From contig JAEWBU010000043.1 of NCBI GenBank assembly GCA_023390985.1, positions 1 through 11,463 of the forward strand: DNA of 11,463 nt. Reading direction: 5' to 3'. Origin of the DNA: Pseudomonadota bacterium (GTDB lineage Bacteria > Pseudomonadota > Gammaproteobacteria > Burkholderiales > Burkholderiaceae_C). A program made the translations under genes and the position numbers. The notes under the pieces were generated by a model. It worked only from the letters and a program-made list of their open reading frames with translations. It did not search any database and was not told where the DNA came from. Shown piece after piece: positions 1 through 8,299 of the stretch (positions are counted from its first letter, which is position 1; each line of letters opens with the position of its first letter).

Positions 1-2
1 CG

Positions 3-362
3 CCATCCGCGGCAACGCCGGCGCCGGTGGTTTCGCGCCAGGCCGCGCCCCCCGCGCAGCGCTCCGCGCCGGCCGAGCGGGTCGCGCCCAGTTTCGATTG
101 CGCCAAGGCCCGCTCCACGTCCGAGAAGACCATCTGCGCCGACCCGGAGCTCTCGCGGCTGGACCGCGACCTCGGCCGCCTCCATGCCCGCGCGCGCGAT
201 GCCGCACCCGACCCTGTCGCCTTCAAGCGCCAGAGCGATGCCCAATGGTTCGAGCGCGAGCGCAGCTGCCGTGACCGCGACTGCCTGCTGCGGTGGTACG
301 CGCAGCGGCGCGAGCAGCTGACCGCGTTCGTGAACGAGAACGAGGCCGGCGCCCGGCGCTGA
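3..362 (+). CDS. LprI/DUF1311-family protein, 3' part of gene
   Basis: The frame is open to the left edge, so the true start is outside the window; position 3 is the first whole codon. A GTG at 27 is the first possible start inside, but no ribosome binding site precedes it. The visible part begins with an Ala/Pro-rich linker, then a compact domain with FDCAKA, TICADPEL and SRLDRDL and a C-terminal SCRDRDCLLRWYAQR. Four cysteines (25, 37, 81 and 86, counted from the GTG) would form the two disulfides usual in the lysozyme-inhibitor LprI-like domain (DUF1311). Proteins of this family are exported to the periplasm or attached to the envelope. Some bind lysozyme, but most are uncharacterised, so no precise role is claimed. 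The signal peptide would be encoded upstream. It ends 6 bp from the convergent helicase gene. Confidence 0.75.
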   Translation, partial: PSAATPAPVVSRQAAPPAQRSAPAERVAPSFDCAKARSTSEKTICADPELSRLDRDLGRLHARARDAAPDPVAFKRQSDAQWFERERSCRDRDCLLRWYAQRREQLTAFVNENEAGARR

Positions 363-368
363 CGCGGC

Positions 369-2087
<1,719 letters not shown>

Positions 2088-2090
2088 GGG

Positions 2091-2468
2091 TCAGCGATCG
2101 GCCTCGCCGTCCGCGTCGGCGTCGGCGTCGGAGTCCAGGTCGGTGTACTCCTGCGCGTCGGGGTCGGCCTCGGGGAAGCCGTTGCCCGAGCCGGGTCCGT
2201 CGTCGATCGCCTCGCCGAGGTCTTCCTCGCCGCCGTCGCTCATGCGCACCACGCGGTCGGGCGAGATGTCGGCGCCTTCGATGGCGTCCGGGCCATACAC
2301 CGAGCCGCGCTCGCCCGTGCCGCCGACGTCCGAATCGGCGTGGTCCTCGCGCGTGCCGACGGCATCGCTGCCGGTGTCGGAGCTGTCGCTCGGTCCCAGC
2401 ACGTCGCTGCTGCGGCCGCTGGGCTGGCTGGGTGCCGGGTCGGCGCCCAGGATGCTGCTGTAGGCCAT
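2091..2468 (-). CDS. Small, highly acidic, probably disordered protein of unknown function
   Basis: A 125-residue protein that I do not recognise as a characterised family. It has 24 Asp and 9 Glu against 6 Arg, one His and no Lys, Cys or Trp, and is rich in Gly, Ser and Ala. It ends in a low-complexity run, DLDSDADADADGEADR. There is no signal peptide or membrane segment, so it is probably cytoplasmic and largely disordered. The start is well supported: an AGGAG motif lies 8 bases before the ATG, which opens MAYSSILGADPAPSQ. The stop codon lies 3 bp before the helicase ATG on the same strand, so the two are probably cotranscribed and may be translationally coupled. DNA mimicry or nucleoid-related roles are known for some acidic proteins, but nothing here proves that. 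A tandem hexamer near the 3' end encodes the DA repeats. Confidence 0.7.
   Translation of the reverse strand: MAYSSILGADPAPSQPSGRSSDVLGPSDSSDTGSDAVGTREDHADSDVGGTGERGSVYGPDAIEGADISPDRVVRMSDGGEEDLGEAIDDGPGSGNGFPEADPDAQEYTDLDSDADADADGEADR
2113..2130. repeat. Short tandem repeat, GCGTCG x3
   Basis: Three perfect copies of GCGTCG lie inside the 3' end of the acidic-protein gene and encode part of its Asp-Ala run. The repeat unit is 6 bp, so copy-number changes by slippage would keep the reading frame and only alter tail length. Confidence 0.6.
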
Positions 2469-2476
2469 GGTGTGTT

Positions 2477-2481
2477 CTCCT
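2477..2481 (-). promoter_or_regulatory. Ribosome binding site of acidic-protein gene
   Basis: On the minus strand this reads AGGAG, 8 bases before the ATG at 2468-2466. It fixes the start of the 125-residue protein. Confidence 0.7.
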
Positions 2482-2605
2482 GCTTGGTCGGCCCCAGTGT
2501 GCGGCGCGGCCCTGCCGCTGGCCGTCGGAACCCGAGCGCGTTCACTGTGGGACTAGGGCTACGGCGGTGCGCCCGCCTTCGGCGTAAAAGGAATCCTCAC
2601 GAAAC

Positions 2606-2610
2606 AGGGA
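2606..2610 (+). promoter_or_regulatory. Ribosome binding site of cheB
   Basis: AGGGA, 5 bases before the ATG at 2616. It decides the start of cheB, because the reading frame itself stays open far upstream through the antisense strand of the helicase gene. Confidence 0.65.
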
Positions 2611-2615
2611 CCTCC

Positions 2616-3620
2616 ATGAACCCCGCGCCCGCGCCTTCGCATCCCCTGGTCGTCGTCGGCGCATCGTTCGGCGGCGTCGAGGCCCTGATCACCCTGGTGG
2701 CCGCCCTGCCGAAGGATTTCCCGGCCTTCCTCGCGGTGGTCCAGCACGTCGGCTCCCAGCCCAGCGTGCTGCCGGAGCTGCTCTCGCGGGCGGGGCCGCT
2801 GCGCGCCGTCCATCCGTACCACGACGAGCCGCTGCGGCTGGGGCGCATCTATGTGGCGCCGCCCGATCGGCACCTGCTGGTGACGCCGCGCACGGTGCGC
2901 CTCAACCGCGGTCCGCGCGAGAACCACACGCGCCCGGCGATCGACCCGCTGTTCCGTACCGCGGCTCTGCACTGGGGCCGCTCGGCCATCGGCGTGGTGC
3001 TCACCGGCGAACTGGACGACGGTACCGCCGGGCTGCACACCATCAAGACCTGCGGCGGCTGCACGGTGGTGCAGGATCCGCAGGAAGCCGTCGCGCCCAG
3101 CATGCCGAGCAGCGCGCTCGCCAATGTGGATGTGGACCATTGCGTGCTGCTGCCGGCCATCGCGCCGCTGCTGTCGCGCCTGGTCGCGCCGCCGAGCCCT
3201 GTCCACGCGCCCGAGCCGCCACCCGAAGCGCTGCTGCGCGAGCAATCGGTCTTCGAAGGAGTCGAACCCATGGACAACCTGCAGGCGATCGGCACGCCGA
3301 CCCAGCTCACCTGTCCCGACTGCGGCGGCACGCTGTCGGAGATAGAGAGCGGGCGGCCGCTGCGCTACCGCTGCCACACCGGCCACGCCTACACCGCCAG
3401 GAGCCTGGAGAGCGCCCAGGCCGAGCGGACCGACCATGCGCTGCAGGCCAGCTTCCGCACCCTGAAGGAGCGCGAGCAACTGCTGCGCCGCATGGCGGGC
3501 GTCTCCCGCAGCCTCGGCGACGACGCCCAGGCCGAGGTCGGGATGCTGCAGGCGGCCCGGGTGCAGCAGCAGGCGGCCCGTCTGGCCGAGTTGATCGCGG
3601 AGGGAACCGGCGGCGCATAA
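2616..3620 (+). CDS. cheB: Stand-alone CheB-type protein-glutamate methylesterase with zinc-ribbon-like tail
   Basis: A 334-residue protein. Residues 10-190 are a CheB methylesterase domain, which hydrolyses glutamyl methyl esters (and deamidates Gln) on chemoreceptors. The catalytic triad is visible: Ser17 in VVVGASFGG, His44 in VVQHVG and Asp135 in TGELDDGTAG. There is no N-terminal receiver domain, so it lacks the usual CheA-dependent phosphorylation control. Residues 231-257 form a zinc-ribbon-like element (CPDC at 233-236, then RCHTGH at 252-257), followed by a helical tail (about 262-330) rich in Gln, Ala and Glu. This tail occurs in a known set of CheB-like proteins but its role is unclear; zinc binding is inferred. 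The frame is open for over 500 codons upstream, but similarity starts here and a ribosome binding site supports this ATG. The next gene follows after 24 bp and encodes a CheB-CheR-kinase fusion, so the two probably act together. Methylated partner unknown. Confidence 0.88.
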   Translation: MNPAPAPSHPLVVVGASFGGVEALITLVAALPKDFPAFLAVVQHVGSQPSVLPELLSRAGPLRAVHPYHDEPLRLGRIYVAPPDRHLLVTPRTVRLNRGPRENHTRPAIDPLFRTAALHWGRSAIGVVLTGELDDGTAGLHTIKTCGGCTVVQDPQEAVAPSMPSSALANVDVDHCVLLPAIAPLLSRLVAPPSPVHAPEPPPEALLREQSVFEGVEPMDNLQAIGTPTQLTCPDCGGTLSEIESGRPLRYRCHTGHAYTARSLESAQAERTDHALQASFRTLKEREQLLRRMAGVSRSLGDDAQAEVGMLQAARVQQQAARLAELIAEGTGGA

Positions 3621-3644
3621 TGTCCCGCCCCTTCCCCCGCGCCC

Positions 3645-6600
3645 ATGCCAGAAGAGTCCCCTACCGCCCGCAGCGAGCCGGCCGGCGAAGACGACGTCTC
3701 GCCGAGCAGCCACCATGAGCTCGTGCCGGTGGTGGCCCTCGGCGGCTCGGCCGGGTCGATCGAGGCGCTGCAGGCGTTCTTCGAGGACGTTCCGGCCGAG
3801 TGCCCGGTCGCCTTCGTCGTGGCGGTCGACCTCGACCCTGAACATGGATCGAAACTGCCGGAACTGATCGGTCGGCGCACCGCGCTGCCGGTCCTGCAGC
3901 TCACCCGGCACGAGCCGGTGCGCTCGGGCACCGTGTACGTGATCCCGCCGCGCAAGCTCATCCGCATGGAAGGCGGGGCGCTCGCGCTCGAGGAGCGCGA
4001 AGCCGAGCCGGACCGGCCGATCACGGTGGACCTGCTGTTCCGCACGCTGGCCGACTCGCACGGCGCGCACAGCGCGGCGGTGGTCCTGTCCGGCGCCGAC
4101 GGCGACGGCGCCATCGGCATCAAGCGCGTCAAGGAACGCGGCGGCCTGACGGTCGCGCAGGACCCCGAGGAATGCGGCCATCCCGCCATGCCGCGCAGCG
4201 CCATCGCCACGGGCATGGTGGACTGGACGCTTCCGGTGGCCGACATGGTGCCGCGCCTGCTGGCCTATTTCCGGCTGGAGCGCCACCTGCGGCTGCCGTC
4301 CGAAGTCGCGCCGCCCGCGTCGCCGGCGGCCGGCCGCGAGGGCGACGACGAGGCCACGCTGCGCGAGATCCTGGCTTTCCTGCGCACCCGCACCGGCCGC
4401 GACTTCACCGGCTACAAGCGGGCCACCATCGTGCGGCGCATCGCGCGGCGCATGCAGGTCAACGGCACCGACCACCTGACCGGCTACCTCAATTTCCTGC
4501 GCACGCGGCCGGGCGAGGCGCCGGCGCTGCTGCAGGACCTGCTGATCAGCGTCACCAACTTCTTCCGGGACCCCGACTGCTTCCAGGGCCTGGAGCCGCA
4601 CCTGCGCGAACTGCTGCGCGGCAAGGCCGCCGGCGAGCCGGTGCGCGTGTGGGTGCCCGGCTGCGCGACCGGCGAGGAGGCCTACTCGCTGGCCATCATG
4701 CTGTGCGACTACGCGCGCGAGATGGATGCGCCGCCGCACATCCAGGTGTTCGCCACCGACCTGGACGAGGAGGCCATCCGCGTCGCGCGCGACGGCCTCT
4801 ATCCGCTGTCCATCGAGGCCGACGTTTCGCAGGACTGGCTGCGCCGCTACTTCAGCAAGGAGCACCGCGGCTACCGCGTGCGCCGCGAGGTGCGCGAGAT
4901 GGTGCTGTTCGCCGAGCACGACCTGCTGAAGGATTCGCCGTTCTCGCGGCTCGACCTGGTGTCGTGCCGCAACCTCCTGATCTACCTGGAGCGCGACGTC
5001 CAGCAGCGGGTGTTCCAGACCTTCCATTTCGCGTTGCGCCCGCAGGCGCTGCTGTTCCTGGGTTCCTCGGAAAGCTGCGAGGACGAGGGCACCCTGTTCT
5101 CGGTGGTGGACAAGAAGAAGCGCATCTTCATGCAGCGGCCGCTGGCCCGGCCCGTGCTGCCGGTCCCGGCCCGGCCGACCGCGCTGGGGCAGGTGATGCT
5201 GCCGCGGCGCCCGCACGAGATGGCCATCCCCGGGCGCGCGATGGGCCCGGTGTCGCTGCCGGCGCAGGAACGGCCGGCCCGCGGGCTGGACGAGCGCGGC
5301 GTGTCCTGGGGCGCGCTGCACCTGCGCCTGCTGGAGACGCTGGCGCCGCCTTCGATCCTGATCGACCGCGAGCACGAGATCGTCCACCTGTCGACCAGCG
5401 CCGGTCAGTTCCTGCAGTTCTCGGGCGGCGAGCCCAGCCGCAACCTGCTGCGCACCATCCATCCGGCCCTGCGCATCGAGTTGCGCGGCGTGCTGTACCA
5501 GGCGGCGCAATCCAACGAAGAGGCCGAGGTCCAGGTCGACGGCGTGCCGCTGCCCGACGGGCCGGCCAGCGTCACGCTGCGCGCCTGGCCCGTGCGCGAC
5601 GCGGGCGTCGACATGTTCATCGTGCTGCTGGAACGCCGCGCGCAGCTGGTCGAGTCCGAAGCCCGCCACGTCGTCGACCTGCATCCCAAGGACCCGGTCG
5701 CCACGCACCTGGACCGCGAGCTGGAGCGCCTGAAGTCCGAGCTGCGCGAGACGGTGGAGCAGTACGAGGCCTCCACCGAGGAACTCAAGGCGAGCAACGA
5801 GGAGCTGCAGGCCATGAACGAGGAGCTGCGTTCGGCCACCGAGGAACTGGAGACCAGCCGCGAGGAGCTGCAGTCGATCAACGAGGAGCTCACCACCGTC
5901 AACCACGAGCTCAAGAGCAAGGTCGAGGAGCTGGGCCACGCCAACAGCGACATGCAGAACCTGATCGACGCCACCGCCATCGCGACGGTGTTCCTCGACC
6001 GGGACCTGTCGATCATGCGCTACACGCCCACGGCGGTGCAGCTGTTCAACCTGATCCCCTCGGACATCGGCCGCCCGCTGGCCCACCTGGCCACGCGGCT
6101 GGACTATCCGCGCCTGGCCGACGATGCCCGCCGGGTGCTGGAGCGCCTGGTGCCGATCGAGCGCGAGATGGGCCTGCCCGACGGCACCTGGTTCCTGGTG
6201 CGCATGCTGCCCTACCGCACGCTGGAGGACCGCATCGCCGGCGTGGTGCTCTCGTTCATCGACATCACCGAGCGGCGCCAGGCCGACGAGGTGCGCACCT
6301 GGCTGTCGGCGGTGGTGCACGCGTCCACGGACGGCATCGTCAGCTTCGCGCTGGACCGCACCATCCTCAGCTGGAACGCGGCCTGCGAACGCATCTTCGG
6401 CTGGAGCGCGGCGGAGATGATCGGGCGCTCGGCGTCGGTGCTGTCGCCCAGCGCGGAGCTCGAGCGCGACCAGCTCGAGCTGATGCGCCGGCTGGGCGAA
6501 GGCGAGTCGCTCGACTTCGAAGCCGTGCGCAAGCGCAAGGACGGCCAGGAGATCCACGTCTCGATGTCGGTGTCGCCCATCCGCGATCCCGACGGCACGG

Positions 6601-8258
6601 TGATCGGCGGCACGACCATCGTGCGCGACATCACCGAGGCCCGGCGTGCGCAGACGGCGCTGCGCGAGAGCGAGGAGCAGCTGCGGCTGGTGGTCGAGAA
6701 CGTGCGCGAGTACGCCATCTTCTCGATGGGCCTGGACCGCAACATCGTCAGCTGGAACAGCGGCGCCGAGCGGCTGCTCGGCTACTCCGAATCGGAGGTG
6801 CTCGGAAAGCCGGCCGACATCGTCTTCACCGAGGAGGACCGGCGCGAGGGCGCGCCCGAAGCCGAGGTGCAGACCGCGCTCGCCGACGGGCGGGCCTCGG
6901 ACGACCGTGTCCACATGCGCAAGGACGGCAGCCTGTTCTGGGCCGAGGGCGTGATGATGCTCATGCGCGACGAGCAGGGCCGCGCGATGGGCTTCGTGAA
7001 GGTGCTGCGCGACCAGACGCGGGCGCGCGAGGTCCAGCAGGCCATCGAGCGCAGCCAGTCGGAACTGAAGCAGTCGCTCGAGGAGACGCAGCAGGCCCGC
7101 CGCGCGCTGGAGGCCGCCGACGCCGCCAAGGACCGCTTCCTGGCCGTGCTGTCGCACGAGCTGCGCAACCCGCTGGCCTCGATCGCCAGCGCGTCCGAGC
7201 TGCTGCTGATGCCCAAGCTGCCCGACTCGGCGCGCGAGAAGGCCGCCGAAGTGGTGCAGCGCCAGGGCAAGGCGATGAAGGTGCTGCTGGACGAACTGCT
7301 GGACGTGTCGCGCCTCACGCTGGGCCGGCTCAACCTGGCCAGGCGCCCGGTGTCGGTGACGATGGTGGTGCAGCAGGCGCTGGAGACGACCCGTCCCCTG
7401 GTGCAGGCCGCGGGCCACGAGCTGGTGGTCAAGCTGCCGCCGCACACGGTGGAAGTGGACGCCGATCCGCTGCGGCTGGCGCAGGTGGTGTCCAACCTGA
7501 TCAGCAACGCGGCCAAGTACACGCCGGAGGGCGGGCGCATCGAGGTTTCGGCGGAGGTGTTCACCGACGAGGTGGTGGTCCAGGTCAGCGACAACGGCAT
7601 CGGCATGGAGCCTTCGCAGATCGACCGCATGTTCGACCTGTTCTCGCAGGGCGAGCGCGTGACGGGACATTCGAACAGCGGCCTGGGCATCGGCCTGGCG
7701 CTCGCGCGCAACATCATCGAGCTGCACGGCGGCTGGATCATGGCCAGCTCGGCCGGTCCGGGCGAGGGCAGCCAGTTGCGCGTCGGCCTTCCGCTGCTGC
7801 GCGTGGGGACGCTGGACGGCGGTCCCGAGCTCGAACTCACGCAGCCCGAGGCGCTGCCGCCGGCGCCCGCCATCGCGGCCGACGGCGAGCTGATCCTGGT
7901 GGCGGACGACAACGGCGACGCCGCCTGGGGCCTGGCCAAGCTGCTGGAGCTCTCGGGTTTCCGCGCCGTGCTGGCGCGCTCCGGCGAAGAGGCGCTGCAG
8001 GTCGCCGAGCAGCACCGGCCGACCATCGCGCTGCTGGACATCGGCATGCCCGACCTCAGCGGCCACGACGTCGCGCGACGCCTGCGCGGCGAAGCCTGGG
8101 GCCGCGACATGATCCTGATCGCCGCCACCGGCTGGGGCCAGGAAGCCGACATCCGCCATTCGATGCAGGCCGGCTTCGACGCGCACCTGACCAAGCCGCT
8201 GAACGTGGGCCGCATCAAGGGCCTGATCGAAGAGCTCAAGGCGCAGCGCAAGGGCTGA
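3645..8258 (+). CDS. CheB-CheR-PAS-histidine kinase-receiver fusion protein
   Basis: A 1537-residue cytoplasmic signalling protein with no membrane segment. Domains: CheB methylesterase (about 25-215); CheR methyltransferase (about 236-480; SAM-binding site VPGCATGEEAYSLA, plus TNFFRDP and CRNLLIYL); PAS-like domain (about 560-665); eight-heptad coiled coil (about 690-770); PAS (about 771-880); PAS (about 884-1000); PAS (about 1010-1128); HisKA with phospho-acceptor His1171 in LSHELRNPLASI; HATPase with N box NLISNAAKYTPEGG, DNGIGM and GLGIGLALAR; receiver (about 1415-1530) with DD 1421-1422, phospho-acceptor Asp1465, Thr1495 and Lys1517. CheB keeps Ser35 and Asp154, but the expected His is Asp62 and the motif reads GGSAGS, so esterase activity is doubtful. 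CheR, kinase and receiver look intact. The receiver has no output domain, so it may be a phosphate sink or relay partner. The start has no clear ribosome binding site; coupling to cheB across 24 bp is plausible. No chemoreceptor, CheA or CheW is nearby. Confidence 0.93.
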   Translation: MPEESPTARSEPAGEDDVSPSSHHELVPVVALGGSAGSIEALQAFFEDVPAECPVAFVVAVDLDPEHGSKLPELIGRRTALPVLQLTRHEPVRSGTVYVIPPRKLIRMEGGALALEEREAEPDRPITVDLLFRTLADSHGAHSAAVVLSGADGDGAIGIKRVKERGGLTVAQDPEECGHPAMPRSAIATGMVDWTLPVADMVPRLLAYFRLERHLRLPSEVAPPASPAAGREGDDEATLREILAFLRTRTGRDFTGYKRATIVRRIARRMQVNGTDHLTGYLNFLRTRPGEAPALLQDLLISVTNFFRDPDCFQGLEPHLRELLRGKAAGEPVRVWVPGCATGEEAYSLAIMLCDYAREMDAPPHIQVFATDLDEEAIRVARDGLYPLSIEADVSQDWLRRYFSKEHRGYRVRREVREMVLFAEHDLLKDSPFSRLDLVSCRNLLIYLERDVQQRVFQTFHFALRPQALLFLGSSESCEDEGTLFSVVDKKKRIFMQRPLARPVLPVPARPTALGQVMLPRRPHEMAIPGRAMGPVSLPAQERPARGLDERGVSWGALHLRLLETLAPPSILIDREHEIVHLSTSAGQFLQFSGGEPSRNLLRTIHPALRIELRGVLYQAAQSNEEAEVQVDGVPLPDGPASVTLRAWPVRDAGVDMFIVLLERRAQLVESEARHVVDLHPKDPVATHLDRELERLKSELRETVEQYEASTEELKASNEELQAMNEELRSATEELETSREELQSINEELTTVNHELKSKVEELGHANSDMQNLIDATAIATVFLDRDLSIMRYTPTAVQLFNLIPSDIGRPLAHLATRLDYPRLADDARRVLERLVPIEREMGLPDGTWFLVRMLPYRTLEDRIAGVVLSFIDITERRQADEVRTWLSAVVHASTDGIVSFALDRTILSWNAACERIFGWSAAEMIGRSASVLSPSAELERDQLELMRRLGEGESLDFEAVRKRKDGQEIHVSMSVSPIRDPDGTVIGGTTIVRDITEARRAQTALRESEEQLRLVVENVREYAIFSMGLDRNIVSWNSGAERLLGYSESEVLGKPADIVFTEEDRREGAPEAEVQTALADGRASDDRVHMRKDGSLFWAEGVMMLMRDEQGRAMGFVKVLRDQTRAREVQQAIERSQSELKQSLEETQQARRALEAADAAKDRFLAVLSHELRNPLASIASASELLLMPKLPDSAREKAAEVVQRQGKAMKVLLDELLDVSRLTLGRLNLARRPVSVTMVVQQALETTRPLVQAAGHELVVKLPPHTVEVDADPLRLAQVVSNLISNAAKYTPEGGRIEVSAEVFTDEVVVQVSDNGIGMEPSQIDRMFDLFSQGERVTGHSNSGLGIGLALARNIIELHGGWIMASSAGPGEGSQLRVGLPLLRVGTLDGGPELELTQPEALPPAPAIAADGELILVADDNGDAAWGLAKLLELSGFRAVLARSGEEALQVAEQHRPTIALLDIGMPDLSGHDVARRLRGEAWGRDMILIAATGWGQEADIRHSMQAGFDAHLTKPLNVGRIKGLIEELKAQRKG
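5745..5939 (+). other. Heptad-repeat coiled coil (signalling helix) within the fusion kinase
   Basis: This segment encodes residues about 701-765. EEL (once HEL) recurs exactly every 7 residues at 712, 719, 726, 733, 740, 747, 754 and 761, often preceded by Asn or Thr/Ser. This regular E-E-L heptad is typical of the helical linker between CheR and the sensor PAS domains in CheB/CheR-PAS fusions. It probably dimerises the protein and transmits signal. Confidence 0.8.
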
Positions 8259-8260
8259 TC

Positions 8261-8296
8261 CCGATGAGGCCGGCGGGGGTCCGCGGCTAGCATCGG
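8261..8296 (+). promoter_or_regulatory. Possible hairpin in the glpK leader
   Basis: Arms CCGATG (8261-8266) and CATCGG (8291-8296) pair perfectly, and inside them GCCG (8269-8272) pairs with CGGC (8284-8287), leaving an 11-base loop. It fills most of the 41-bp gap before glpK and covers its only purine-rich stretch. No T-run follows, so it does not look like an intrinsic terminator. It may affect glpK translation or may be chance. Confidence 0.3.
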
Positions 8297-8299
8297 CCC

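Larger units (their letters stand above)
2469..2615. promoter_or_regulatory. Divergent intergenic region between acidic-protein gene and cheB
   Basis: This 147-bp gap separates the leftward acidic-protein/helicase unit from the rightward cheB unit, so it must hold the promoters for both unless those lie inside genes. I could not identify a convincing -35/-10 pair on either strand. Visible structure: a nested inverted repeat with outer arms 2489-2493/2520-2524 and inner arms 2501-2505/2514-2518, which would lie in the 5' leader of the acidic gene, and a tiny CGCC-TTC-GGCG hairpin near 2571-2583. Both could be chance in DNA this GC-rich. Confidence 0.4.

Noticed and set aside
2527..2553. GGAAC motif resembling the -35 of an ECF sigma factor promoter upstream of cheB
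   Set aside because: No matching -10 (such as GTC or CGTT) lies at 16-17 bases; the CGTT found is only 7 bases away.
2571..2590. Small hairpin CGCC-TTC-GGCG followed by TAAAA, considered as a terminator
   Set aside because: The stem is only 4 bp and no T-run follows on either strand in the right order.
3620..3718. An Arg-rich 32-residue frame starting at an ATG that overlaps the cheB stop
   Set aside because: No ribosome binding site of its own can be told apart, its composition is that of a shadow, and it overlaps the start of the fusion gene. A coupling role cannot be excluded but has no support.
2559..8186. A 1875-codon open frame on the minus strand opposite cheB and the fusion kinase
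   Set aside because: Its translation is low complexity (Arg, Gln, His, Ala, Val) with no domain, and the opposite strand encodes a full set of recognisable domains. Long antisense frames are expected in DNA with GC-rich third positions.
4172..8290. A 1372-codon open frame on the plus strand in another frame within the fusion kinase
   Set aside because: The product is Ala/Arg/Gly/Pro-rich and domain-free; it is a frame shadow of the real gene.
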